NCBI RefSeq assembly: GCF_013201035.1
Contig: NZ_CP053707.1
Location: 2,604,001-2,668,000, forward strand
From: Arthrobacter sp. NEB 688
GTDB taxonomy: Bacteria > Actinomycetota > Actinomycetes > Actinomycetales > Dermatophilaceae
Direction of reading: 5' to 3'
Length of the DNA stretch: 64,000 bases
Shown: piece by piece, positions 25,635 through 32,629 of the stretch
Layout: each line of letters starts with the position of its first letter
How positions within the stretch are numbered: position 1 is the first letter of the stretch
Made by a program: the position numbers and the translations under genes
Notes under the pieces: generated by a model
Database searches by the model: none
What the model was told of the DNA's origin: nothing
Seen by the model: the letters and a program-made list of their open reading frames with translations, nothing else

Positions 25635-25820
25635 GTTTAGTGGGGCCTTGTCGCCGCGGTAAGGGGGCCAGGGTGCGGCAGGGACTACCTGGGGTCACGA
25701 TCGCTGACCTCGTCGCGCGGGCCTCCCGCCTGCCGCCCTTTACGCCTGCCGCTTCGGCTCTTCGCCTCGGGCTCCCCTGGGAACCTGTTGTCGGGATGCG
25801 GGAACGGTAGCGGAAAGGAG
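25635..25820. other. Array unit 1, no ORF (186 bp)
   Basis: The unit between R2 and R3 contains no start-stop frame with coding character on either strand. ORF-less cassettes are known in integron arrays, where some carry promoters or RNAs; nothing here identifies its role. Confidence 0.45.
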
Positions 25821-25832
25821 CGCTCATGCCGC
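25821..25832. repeat. Array repeat R3
   Basis: Perfect CGCTCATGCCGC, followed by AGATCGGG. The next gene begins 7-10 bp downstream. Confidence 0.85.
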
Positions 25833-25839
25833 AGATCGG

Positions 25840-26163
25840 GTGATGGCCCTTCCGGTCGATGAGCTCGCGTCCGCTGTCACCCATGACAGCATCCCCGACA
25901 TGGACTACGAGACCGGACGCTCGACGACCGCGGATCCGGCGTCGGTCACCGACCGGGATAGCTTCGGGGACTTTCTCGAGGCCGTGCTAGGTGATCTTCA
26001 AGTCGGCGGCGGGGAACTTGAGTGGGAGAACTCGAGCCTCGCGGCCTTTCTGGGAGCCCTGGCCGCGTTCGCCGAGGCCCGCGTGGTCGGCCGTGACGAC
26101 CAAGACGATGCCAGCTGGCGGCTGTTCGCGGAGATGATCGTGGCGGCTACTGGCTACGAGTGA
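25840..26163 (+). CDS. Array unit 2: DUF7660-like protein
   Basis: 107 residues (start GTG at 25840, or the ATG three bases later). The C-terminal 70 residues match the pattern I know as DUF7660: RDSFGDFLEAVLGDLQVGG, LEWENSSLAAFLGALAAF and SWRLFAEMIVAATGYE at the very end. Function is unknown; members are small and often sit near other accessory small genes. The start lies 7 bp after R3 and the stop 5 bp before R4, so the unit is essentially just the gene. It is one of two plus-strand genes in the array. Confidence 0.75.
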   Translation: MMALPVDELASAVTHDSIPDMDYETGRSTTADPASVTDRDSFGDFLEAVLGDLQVGGGELEWENSSLAAFLGALAAFAEARVVGRDDQDDASWRLFAEMIVAATGYE

Positions 26164-26168
26164 GCACC

Positions 26169-26180
26169 CGCTCATGCGGC
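26169..26180. repeat. Array repeat R4 (CGCTCATGCgGC)
   Basis: One mismatch to the consensus. It separates the DUF7660-like gene from the minus-strand gene ending at 26199. Confidence 0.8.
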
Positions 26181-26198
26181 ATCAAGCGCGGTTCTGCG

Positions 26199-26504
26199 TC
26201 AGGAAGCGGAGGACCAGGCTTCCTCGAACTCTGCTGCTGATATGACCCAACGAGTCCAGTCCTCGAGGGCATCCAGTCGGGCGGCTCCTAGCCCCCCGTA
26301 CTCGTCCTCAGTGCGGCCCGGTCCGTATCGCAGGATCGGGCCATCGTCGTAAACCTCGACTTGGCGCGTCGGCCAGCCATCGTCGCCGACCTCGAAGAAC
26401 CACGTCGACCCACCCCACGAATCAAACTCGTCGCCGCGCGACTCATCCCAACGCCGCTTGAACCACCGCCTCGCCACGGCTGCAGAGTGCCACCCGATCC
26501 GCAC
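26199..26504 (-). CDS. Array unit 3: DUF6881-like small protein
   Basis: 101 residues. The central part (STWFFEVGDDGWPTRQVEVY, then DDGPILRYGPG) and the ending ISAAEFEEAWSSAS resemble the DUF6881 family (W/DGWExRxVEVY... and ISAEEFExxW). Function is unknown. The start GTG at 26502-26504 lies inside the degenerate repeat R5, and the stop is 18 bp from R4, so the gene fills the unit. There is no obvious promoter of its own. Confidence 0.65.
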   Translation of the reverse strand: MRIGWHSAAVARRWFKRRWDESRGDEFDSWGGSTWFFEVGDDGWPTRQVEVYDDGPILRYGPGRTEDEYGGLGAARLDALEDWTRWVISAAEFEEAWSSAS

Positions 26505-26515
26505 TCACGTGCCGC
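26502..26515. repeat. Array repeat R5 (degenerate)
   Basis: CACTCACGTGCCGC resembles the consensus with an extra dinucleotide and one substitution. It is in the expected position between two units of opposite orientation. Confidence 0.5.
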
Positions 26516-26567
26516 TAACAGTCTGGTTGAGAAAGAGTCGATAGACAGTTCGCCCTATCGTCGGGTC

Positions 26568-26948
26568 ATGCTTCCAAGGGGACTGGACGACGGGGCCGAG
26601 GTGACTTCCGTGCCTGCTGCTTGGCGGCCAGCGCTGGGCGAGATCGTTGACCAGCTCGTGCGAGGGGACGGAAGCCAAGGTCGCCACATCAAGAGACTGG
26701 AGCCAGTCTCGGACGTCGTCTGGTCGCAGTGTCGCGACGCGCTCGAGGACTATGGCGACGTCGACTTCATCTCCCTTCCGGCGACTTCGTGGGAGACGTC
26801 GGTCTGCCAGCGGCGGGGCGAACGGTGGTTTTGCCACATCGACCTGTGGACCACTCAAGAGGGCCGTTCCGACCTCGTTCTGGAGGTCAGCGTGCGCGAG
26901 GAAGTAGACGGACCTCGGTTCACGGTCGAACTGGCCTACGTGCCCTGA
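26568..26948 (+). CDS. Array unit 4: DUF7668-like protein
   Basis: 126 residues starting MLPRGLDDGAEV. It reads like the DUF7668 family: PAWRPALGEIVDQLVRGDG-type start, then ALEDYGDVDFISLPATSWET, then FCHIDLWTTQEGRSDLVLEV and FTVELAYVP at the C terminus. Function is unknown; I have seen this family associated with small accessory genes, not with a defined pathway. The stop lies 9 bp before R6. It is on the plus strand, as is unit 2. Confidence 0.72.
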   Translation: MLPRGLDDGAEVTSVPAAWRPALGEIVDQLVRGDGSQGRHIKRLEPVSDVVWSQCRDALEDYGDVDFISLPATSWETSVCQRRGERWFCHIDLWTTQEGRSDLVLEVSVREEVDGPRFTVELAYVP

Positions 26949-26957
26949 CGATTCGTT

Positions 26958-26969
26958 CTCTCATGCCGC
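26958..26969. repeat. Array repeat R6 (CtCTCATGCCGC)
   Basis: One mismatch to the consensus, followed by GTTTCC. It separates units 4 and 5. Confidence 0.8.
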
Positions 26970-26975
26970 GTTTCC

Positions 26976-27253
26976 TCAGTACCTGAACTCCATGAGACGC
27001 TCGAGCGCCTCAGCGCTGTCGACGCGCTCCGCCGCAGGCCACGGCGGGCTTTCAGCGTGCCCAGTCCACGTGAGGTGAACGAGGAAGGCTGTCTCCCCAG
27101 CGCGACCAGCACTTCATCCTGCGGGATGGCTTCGGCAACCATCCTCCATAGCTGCCCATCCAGCACATGACCTCGGCCAATCTCACACAGGAGCTCCGCG
27201 GCAAGGGCATTGGCACGGTCCGGCTTCGATCGCAGGTCCACGAGTGGATCCAT
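26976..27253 (-). pseudogene. Array unit 5: small protein gene with single-base frameshift
   Basis: From ATG 27253 the frame reads MDPLVDLRSKPDRANALAAE and onwards to IPQDEVLVAL. At a run of four C on the plus strand (27095-27098) it shifts; restoring one G gives GETAFLVHLTWTGHAESPPW, then PAAERVDSAEALERLMEFRY and a stop at 26976-26978, 6 bp from R6. The intact product would be ~92 aa. The second half (VHLTWTG...PWP) looks like a real conserved small family that I cannot name. Either a true mutation or a sequencing indel in a homopolymer is possible. Confidence 0.7.
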
Positions 27254-27330
27254 GAAGACATGGGTCTATGTCCAGGCCATGGCAGAACCGTAGTGAGTGC
27301 TCACCGTCTACACGGGCCGGATCCAACGTG

Positions 27331-27342
27331 CGCTCATGCCGC
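27331..27342. repeat. Array repeat R7
   Basis: Perfect CGCTCATGCCGC, followed by GGATCGGG, as after R3. Upstream on the plus strand lies ATCCAAC, i.e. GTTGGAT on the other strand, which fits the integron GTTRRRY core pattern. Only R7 and R9 have such a motif. Confidence 0.85.
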
Positions 27343-27350
27343 GGATCGGG

Positions 27351-28205
27351 CTACTGCGCAGTGGCGGCAGCGGAGACGAGCCTGAAGCTCGCCGGCGCAA
27401 GCCCGTCGAGCGTCCGCTCGATAGCCGGTAGCAGGTCCTCGCGGGCCTCGTCGTTCACGTCGAAGACGGTTCGAAGAACCACTGGGCCAGTCCAAGGCAG
27501 GTCGTCCCACATATACGCCCAACTCGTCACGAGCGGTGCGCCCGAGCGACGGAGCACCCTCCGGTGGAGCCACTCGACTCGTGCCTCGAATCGTTCTTGG
27601 CGCTCGTAGACCCGGCGTCGATTCTTGTTTCGAGGGCTCTCGCCGTCCGTGGCGAGCGCGCCGAGAAGCCGTTGCAGGGCGTGTGCGAGACGCTGTCGCT
27701 GCCGCTCGAGCTTTCCGCTGAGCTCCGGCGCCGGGACCGGGACCGGACCGCCATATGACAGGGCTGGCACATCAGCGGCCTCGCCACCGACGTTGTCTGC
27801 GGCACTGCCTCGGGCGCCGGGGAAGACCCGGGTAGTGGACAGGATCCTGAACCTGCCTTCGTCTAACGCATGGCAAAGTTCCTCGTCGACGGAGCTCATC
27901 ACGCCGTCGCGATGCTCTTCATCGACCACATCGAGCACCAGACGAACTCGGACTACCGGCCCATCGAAGGGTCTATCGTCCGGGTCTGTCCAATCGGAGA
28001 TGAGGCCCATCCCGTAGCGCTGCTCGAGAACGATGTGCAGAAACTCCAGCCCGTCCTCTGCCGTTCGGGCCGCCGTAGCGACGTCGCCATCGGTGTCCAA
28101 TGCCACCAAGAGGCCGTCGAACGCTGCTGTCATCACAGCGCAGGCGTCCTCAACCACGTTGTCCACGATCACATCCTCCACGAACCGAGGTGGACCAGTA
28201 GGCAC
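27351..28205 (-). CDS. Array unit 6: internally duplicated protein of unknown function (284 aa)
   Basis: The start at 28205 is 3 bp from R8 and the stop 8 bp from R7, so the gene fills its unit. Two halves are related: GLISDWTDPDDRPFDGPVVR, followed by LVLDVVDEEHRDGVMSSVDE, versus PLVTSWAYMWDDLPWTGPVV, followed by TVFDVNDEAREDLLPAIERT. A charged, Arg-rich linker (KLERQRQRLAHALQRLL, RNKNRRRVYERQERFEARV) lies between. No signal peptide or membrane segment. I do not recognise the family. Confidence 0.75.
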   Translation of the reverse strand: MPTGPPRFVEDVIVDNVVEDACAVMTAAFDGLLVALDTDGDVATAARTAEDGLEFLHIVLEQRYGMGLISDWTDPDDRPFDGPVVRVRLVLDVVDEEHRDGVMSSVDEELCHALDEGRFRILSTTRVFPGARGSAADNVGGEAADVPALSYGGPVPVPAPELSGKLERQRQRLAHALQRLLGALATDGESPRNKNRRRVYERQERFEARVEWLHRRVLRRSGAPLVTSWAYMWDDLPWTGPVVLRTVFDVNDEAREDLLPAIERTLDGLAPASFRLVSAAATAQ

Positions 28206-28208
28206 TTC

Positions 28209-28220
28209 CGCTCATGCCGC
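28209..28220. repeat. Array repeat R8
   Basis: Perfect CGCTCATGCCGC between units 6 and 7. Confidence 0.85.
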
Positions 28221-28274
28221 GAGGTGGTCGCGCCTAGCAGCCCGGCACTCTGAGATCGTGCCCAACGGGCTGAG

Positions 28275-28964
28275 CTACTTCGCGAGTTGTCGCAAGAGAA
28301 GGTCCGCGAGGAGGACCACCTCAGCTGCTTCAGTCGGATCGCTGAAGTCGACGCGTCGGTGGCTGGCAGGGTTTTTGAAGAGCCCGAGAGCCCCGGCGAA
28401 CAGCTCCATCACGGCTACGGCTTCGCCCGCGTGCCCTTCCTCCTTCCAAAGAGGGCCCCCCTCCTTGCCCTCTCGCCCCGGGCGAAATGCCTGCCGCATC
28501 AAGTCCACGCCGACAAGTTCGTTCGGTAGGCCGGACAGCTCACGGACTCGAACTTCCACCTCCTTCATGGCGATGAAGGCCGCAGCTTCAAAGTCGCCGC
28601 GAAGGAACTGCGGACGGGCTCGCGCCTCGAGCTCCATGACCAGCTCAACGTCCAGTCTCTGAACGGCACGCAGCCAAGGCAGTCCCTCCTCGAGTGCCTG
28701 ATGCCCTGCACGACTGATCAAGAAGGCCTGTTCCGCCGACTGGTTCACGTCCGCAACGATCAAGCCGCGATTCGCGAGCCATGCCCAAGCCTCCGTTAGA
28801 GCCAGCATCGCCTGCGAGTTCTTGCCGTAGGTCTGCTGCGCACTCAGCAGCCAGTTCCTCCAGTTCCACTCACCGTTGGCCTTCGCGTCATCGAGAACGC
28901 GCATGGCTAGATCATCGATAGGAAGGCCAATGATGGCGTCGGATTCCAGCGTCCACTCCTGCAT
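28275..28964 (-). CDS. Array unit 7: TIGR02391-family protein
   Basis: 229 residues from MQEWTLESDAII. The C-terminal half is diagnostic for TIGR02391 (Ymh-like): FLRGDFEAAAFIAMKEVEVR, VRELSGLPNELVGVDLMRQA, FAGALGLFKNPASHRRVDFS and ends AEVVLLADLLLRQLA. Members occur on plasmids, in defence islands and in phages and are thought to resemble HEPN-like or abortive-infection proteins, but no activity is established to my knowledge. The N-terminal half (LPIDDLAMRVLDDAKANGEW) is a helical domain. The stop is 54 bp from R8; ~290 bp of non-coding sequence precede the start, unusual for this array. Confidence 0.8.
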   Translation of the reverse strand: MQEWTLESDAIIGLPIDDLAMRVLDDAKANGEWNWRNWLLSAQQTYGKNSQAMLALTEAWAWLANRGLIVADVNQSAEQAFLISRAGHQALEEGLPWLRAVQRLDVELVMELEARARPQFLRGDFEAAAFIAMKEVEVRVRELSGLPNELVGVDLMRQAFRPGREGKEGGPLWKEEGHAGEAVAVMELFAGALGLFKNPASHRRVDFSDPTEAAEVVLLADLLLRQLAK

Positions 28965-29258
28965 GTGGCGAGTCTTCCCTAACCCGACTGGCTCAGGGCC
29001 GGTGTGGGTAGCGGCCGGAGTCCGATGGGCGGAGGAGCTACCCGACGGCACGGGCCCATCGCTGCCGCGCATCATGCACACCCGTCCGCTCACTGCGCCA
29101 AGGTCTTCCTGTCGGTGGCGTTGTCGGGGACCGTGGATGGTGCCCGTGACGACGAGGTCACCGGTGCATCTCTGGTTCCCGTTGGGTCACCGCCACGTCC
29201 GCGAGACTGACTGAGGTCCTGCATGAGTTCCGCGGGACCCAACGGCCCAGGACACGTC

Positions 29259-29270
29259 AACTCATGCCGC
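29259..29270. repeat. Array repeat R9 (aaCTCATGCCGC)
   Basis: The 10-base core is intact and the first two bases differ. ACCCAAC lies about 15 bp upstream (GTTGGGT on the other strand, matching GTTRRRY). It separates units 7 and 8. Confidence 0.75.
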
Positions 29271-29281
29271 GAGTGGCAGAG

Positions 29282-29653
29282 CTAAGTACCGGTAGGCCAG
29301 AGAGCGAAGCCCTGCGTCACCCAAGCTATGCGCTGGCCAACTACGTCTGCGGGCGGAGTTCCAGCCGCCTCCAACAGGACGACGCTTCCTGCGACTCGGA
29401 GGGTGACGCACTCAGCAAGGACGTCCTCCACGACACCGATCGCCACGTGCCCATCGAAGCCCTCGCCCTCCGTCGTGGGATGTGCATGCCCATCCCAGGA
29501 GAGGTCACCGAGGAGGTCGATCTCGACATCGAGGAGATCACCGACGGCCGGCGCGGCGTCGCCCCGCCACTCGCCGATCAGCCGACCACCGGGGCCGTCG
29601 CAATCGACAACGAGTGGCGGTGGCTCCCCGACTCGCAAGACCCTGATCTGCAT
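29282..29653 (-). CDS. Array unit 8: hypothetical beta-rich protein (123 aa)
   Basis: The sequence alternates short strands and turns (MQIRVLRVGEPPPLVVDCDG, AVGDLLDVEIDLLGDLSWDG, HVAIGVVEDVLAECVTLRVA). No cysteine cluster, signal peptide or membrane segment. I do not recognise the family. The stop is 11 bp from R9 and the start 54 bp from R10, fitting the unit pattern. Confidence 0.65.
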   Translation of the reverse strand: MQIRVLRVGEPPPLVVDCDGPGGRLIGEWRGDAAPAVGDLLDVEIDLLGDLSWDGHAHPTTEGEGFDGHVAIGVVEDVLAECVTLRVAGSVVLLEAAGTPPADVVGQRIAWVTQGFALWPTGT

Positions 29654-29707
29654 GGCAGTAATCCTCGCCGACAGCCCGGACTGAAAGCCGCATTAGTCAC
29701 GAACGTT

Positions 29708-29719
29708 CGCTCATGCCGC
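29708..29719. repeat. Array repeat R10
   Basis: Perfect CGCTCATGCCGC, preceded by the palindrome GAACGTTC. It opens unit 9, which is interrupted by the IS5-family element. Confidence 0.85.
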
Positions 29720-29850
29720 TGCTCGGGCGATTACAACCAAGGGGTCGCCTGGGCGCCATAACCACGCCCAGGGACTAGACGCGGCCCACCCAGGTGCTAA
29801 CTGGGTGTGTCCCTATTGCCGCCCGGCCGTTGGTCGGCACGGTGCGCGGC

Positions 29851-30678
29851 ATGGCGTATCCAAGTGACCTGACCGATGAGCAATGGGCGCTGCTGAAGCC
29901 GGTGCTCAACGCTCCGGGCAAGCGGGGCCGCAAGCACGGTGACGACCTGCGCCTGGTGGTGGACGCGATGCTGTACATCGCGCAGACCGGCTGCCAGTGG
30001 CGGTACCTGCCCGAGTCGTTCGGACCCTGGACCCGGGTCTGGTCGCAGTTTCGCCGCTGGTCACGCAACGGCACCTGGGCCCGCGCGCTGACCGTGCTGC
30101 ACACCGCTGCCCGCAAGGCCGAGGGACGCGCCGAGGCCACGCCGTCGATGGTGGTCATCGACACTCACTTGGCCCGCGGCGGGTCCAACGGCGGGGCGAC
30201 GTTTCACGACCGGGGCGGCCCGTTCGGTCGGACGAAGGGTGCCAAGCGGGTCGTCGCGGTCGACGTCACCGGGCTGCCGGTGACCGGGCTGGTCGTGCCG
30301 GCCTCCATGCACGAGAACGAGACCACCCGGGTCGTGCTCGACCACCTCGCCCGGCAGGGCGTGACCGAGCGGCTGGAGCTGGTCCTGGTCGACCGTGGCG
30401 TGAGCGCGCGGGCGGCGGACAAGTTGGGCCGTCGGCACAGTGTGGAGGTTCGCCGGGTCGGGTGGGATGACAAGCAGCCGGTCTTTCGCCCTATCCGGCA
30501 CGCCTGGCGCGTCGAGGTGGCCCACGGACGTCTGGGCCGCAGCCGCCGACTCGCCAAGTCCTTCGAGAACACCACCGCCTCAGCGACCGGCTGGCTCCAG
30601 GTCGTCTGCATCGCCACCACTCTGCGGCACATCGCCAGCGCCCGGACGCGCGCGCTGGTGCTGGCAGCCGCATCATGA
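29851..30678 (+). CDS. IS5-family transposase (IS427/ISL2-like group)
   Basis: 275 residues from MAYPSDLTDEQWALLKPVLN. The N-terminal DUF4096-type domain (LRLVVDAMLYIAQTGCQWRY, LPESFGPWTRVWSQFRRW) precedes a DDE domain with the first acidic region at MVVIDTHLARGGSNGG, the second at LVLVDRGVSARAADKLG, and the terminal glutamate region KSFENTTASATGWLQVVCIA. An in-frame start at 29794 would begin outside the element and is rejected. The gene appears intact, so the element may be active. Confidence 0.9.
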   Translation: MAYPSDLTDEQWALLKPVLNAPGKRGRKHGDDLRLVVDAMLYIAQTGCQWRYLPESFGPWTRVWSQFRRWSRNGTWARALTVLHTAARKAEGRAEATPSMVVIDTHLARGGSNGGATFHDRGGPFGRTKGAKRVVAVDVTGLPVTGLVVPASMHENETTRVVLDHLARQGVTERLELVLVDRGVSARAADKLGRRHSVEVRRVGWDDKQPVFRPIRHAWRVEVAHGRLGRSRRLAKSFENTTASATGWLQVVCIATTLRHIASARTRALVLAAAS

Positions 30679-30695
30679 ACCTTGTATCGCGCTAG

Positions 30696-31541
30696 ATGCA
30701 TACCGACGGCATGGCCCCGGTGTCTTACCGTGCCTCTGTGACCGCTGAACACGTGCCAGCGAGTGTGCTGGAAGCTTTCGGTGCGGACGATCCACCGCGG
30801 CTCCTGACTGGCGGGCAGGGCACATCGTGGCGCTCCGGTGGTCTGGTGCTCAAGCCGGGCAGCGGTCCCATTCACGCGTGGCTGGGCGAGGGGCTTGAGG
30901 GTGTATCAGCCGCGGAGTTCCGTCTTGCGACTCCTGTCCGGACCATCCACGGCACATGGTCCTGGGACGGCTGGTCAGCGACCCAGTGGGTCGAAGGCAC
31001 CGAGCCCGACCAAACGAAGGAGTCGACCTGGCTCAAGATCATCGAAGCCGGGCGGGCGTTCCACCAAGCAGTTGCGCACCTGCGCCGACCGGATTGTCTT
31101 CACGCGCGCAATGACTGGTGGGCGATCGCGGATCGAGTCGCATGGGGCGAGCACAACATCCGGTTCCGCCCCGAGTTCGCGGCCCTTGGCAGACGGCTGC
31201 ACGGCGCAGTTGAGCCGCTTGGAGCGTCGCAAATCGTGCACGGAGATCTGACGGGCAACGTGATGTTCAGTCCCACGCTGCCGCCTGCCGTCATCGACAT
31301 TTCGCCCTATTGGCGTCCACCGGAGTACGCCGAAGGTGTCGTTGTTGCTGACGCGCTGTGCTGGCACAGCGCGCAAGCATCGCTCTTGGACGAGGCAGGC
31401 GTGTCCGTGGCGGCGGTCGCCCGCGCCTTACTCTTCCGCATGGCGACGACCAGTCAGGCCGCATCCGCCGGAAGAGCCCGCGGCGATGTGGAAGCCGACC
31501 TGAGGCGGTACGACCACGCGGCCGCAGCCATCGGGCTCTGA
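30696..31541 (+). CDS. TIGR02569-family (aminoglycoside phosphotransferase-like fold) protein, IS passenger
   Basis: 281 residues (or 276 from the ATG at 30711). Kinase-like motifs are SQIVHGDLTGNVMFSPTLPP (Brenner-type catalytic loop) and AVIDISPYWRPPEYAEGVVV (metal-binding DFG equivalent), followed by ADALCWHSAQ. This is the TIGR02569 pattern known from mycobacteria and relatives; substrates are unknown, and I do not claim antibiotic resistance. It lies inside the IS boundaries 17 bp after the transposase stop, so it travels with it. Confidence 0.8.
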   Translation: MHTDGMAPVSYRASVTAEHVPASVLEAFGADDPPRLLTGGQGTSWRSGGLVLKPGSGPIHAWLGEGLEGVSAAEFRLATPVRTIHGTWSWDGWSATQWVEGTEPDQTKESTWLKIIEAGRAFHQAVAHLRRPDCLHARNDWWAIADRVAWGEHNIRFRPEFAALGRRLHGAVEPLGASQIVHGDLTGNVMFSPTLPPAVIDISPYWRPPEYAEGVVVADALCWHSAQASLLDEAGVSVAAVARALLFRMATTSQAASAGRARGDVEADLRRYDHAAAAIGL

Positions 31542-32087
31542 CCTTCCCGCGCTTTCAACGAACACACCCGCCACCATCACGCCCGACCAAATGGGACACA
31601 CCCAGTAACTGCACGCTGATCGCGGAGCCGCCATCCTGCCGCAACCCCAAGCCAGACAGCGAGCAAGAGAATGGCTGCAGGCCAACGAACGCTGACTGCC
31701 TCAATCCCCAGGAGCGCCAGAATGGTTGCGACCCCCACGACCCCAGTGACACCAGCAGCTAATAGGAGGGCCGCTCGGTCCGTCGCGAGGGCCATCAAAG
31801 CTAAGATCGCGAAGAGCAAAACGGAGTCATAGGCCAAGAGCCAGTCGTCGCGTAGATCCGGTCGGGTGAACACGAGGGCGACCGCCAACAAGGTCGCTAC
31901 CGCGAGGGCAATCCGACTAAGGCGCGTTGCCCCGGAACTTGACTGCACGCTCTTCGGCTCCTCGTGGGCTTCCTATCGACCTGCCGCATCGTGACACACG
32001 ATGTCTGGCTCGTCATCGAATACGGGGCGCAGCTCTTCGCGCCTCATGGGATGCGCAGCGCCCTCGTGGACCTGCCAGGGCATCGAT

Positions 32088-32099
32088 CGCTCATGCCGC
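32088..32099. repeat. Array repeat R11
   Basis: Perfect CGCTCATGCCGC. The downstream sequence AGAGCGTTAGCCCACGCTCT contains an AGAGCGT/ACGCTCT inverted repeat between the array repeat and the gene end. Confidence 0.85.
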
Positions 32100-32118
32100 A
32101 GAGCGTTAGCCCACGCTC

Positions 32119-32466
32119 TTAACGGATCGCGCGGAGGACCTCATTCGCCTGCGCCCGGGCTGCGGCCCAACGAGGTGAGGATGCCAGTGACGAGGTGTGC
32201 CACAGCTGGGCGTTCTCGGGTCCGCTCATGTCGCGGAGAAGCGCATCCAGAACTCGCAAGGGCGGCAGGACATCAGCACCTAACCATCCCGACTTTACGA
32301 ACTGAGGGGCCAGCAGCACGCCATCGCCCAGTTCCAGGGCGAGCTCATCCACTGCAGGACCCACCCCAAGGGAGTCGATCCAAGCCACCTGATCAGCAGC
32401 GGGGAGAGACAAGACAGCGACTGCTCGGATGAGGTTGGCGAGCATGCGGGGAGTCGGGCTCTCCAT
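32119..32466 (-). CDS. Array unit 10: SCO4402-like small protein
   Basis: 115 residues from MESPTPRMLANLIRAVAVLS. The pattern (LANLIRAVAVLSLPAADQVA, VDELALELGDGVLL, LRVLDALLRDMSGPENAQLW, SPRWAAARAQANEVLRAI) resembles the SCO4402 family of small actinobacterial proteins with no known function. The frame is open to an ATG at 32499 formed by the repeat itself, an alternative start, but the internal ATG at 32466 fits the family better. The stop is 19 bp from R11. R12 beyond the start is split by the IS110 element. Confidence 0.6.
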   Translation of the reverse strand: MESPTPRMLANLIRAVAVLSLPAADQVAWIDSLGVGPAVDELALELGDGVLLAPQFVKSGWLGADVLPPLRVLDALLRDMSGPENAQLWHTSSLASSPRWAAARAQANEVLRAIR

Positions 32467-32492
32467 GCGAGAGAACCTACTGGCCGAGTGAC

Positions 32493-32499
32493 CGCTCAT
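32493..32499. repeat. Array repeat R12, left half (CGCTCAT)
   Basis: CGCTCAT here and GCCGC at 34184-34188 rejoin to a perfect CGCTCATGCCGC when the IS110-family element is removed. AT is present at both junctions and is the likely recombination core. Confidence 0.75.
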
Positions 32500-32629
32500 C
32501 AGCGTGAGGTGTTTAGCGTCAAGGGGTGGGCGGGTGCCCGGTGTCTTCCGTCGTCGGTCCCTGCATAGCTAATCGAGGTGGGCTCGGCAGCGTGTGATCG
32601 GGTTGTGTCGACGACGGGACGGGGCGGCC

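Larger units (their letters stand above)
29802..31605 (+). mobile_element. IS5-family insertion sequence with kinase-like passenger gene (1,804 bp)
   Basis: Bounded by 13-bp inverted repeats CTGGGTGTGTCCC (29802-29814) and GGGACACACCCAG (31593-31605). A 3-bp direct repeat TAA flanks it (29799-29801 and 31606-31608). It carries a complete transposase gene and, downstream in the same direction, a TIGR02569-family gene. The reconstructed target is an array gene, so the insertion is later than assembly of that cassette. Confidence 0.85.
29776..31948 (-). pseudogene. Array unit 9: small membrane protein gene split by an IS
   Basis: The gene starts at 31948 (MQSSSGATRLSRIALAVATL) and encodes about four membrane helices (LLAVALVFTRP, LLAYDSVLLFAILALMALA, ALLLAAGVTGVVGVATILAL, WPAAILLLAVWLGVAAGW). 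It runs into the IS at 31608. Removing the IS and one TAA duplication restores the frame: RDQRAV joins STWVGRV and stops at 29776-29778, giving ~128 aa. Function is unknown. The insertion removes only the last residues, so the truncated protein could still be made with a few IS-encoded residues. Confidence 0.75.

Noticed and set aside
29264-29761. Plus-strand gene starting at the ATG inside repeat R9
   Set aside because: The repeat contains CATG and so offers ATG on both strands. This frame runs antisense to the better-formed 123-aa gene and lacks coding character.
30696-31541. Aminoglycoside resistance gene on the IS
   Set aside because: The motifs fit the TIGR02569 group, whose substrates are unknown. 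Nothing supports a resistance phenotype.
32223-32234. CGCTCATGTCGC as an additional array repeat
   Set aside because: It matches 11 of 12 bases but lies inside the SCO4402-like coding region (RDMSG) and does not separate genes; probably chance.
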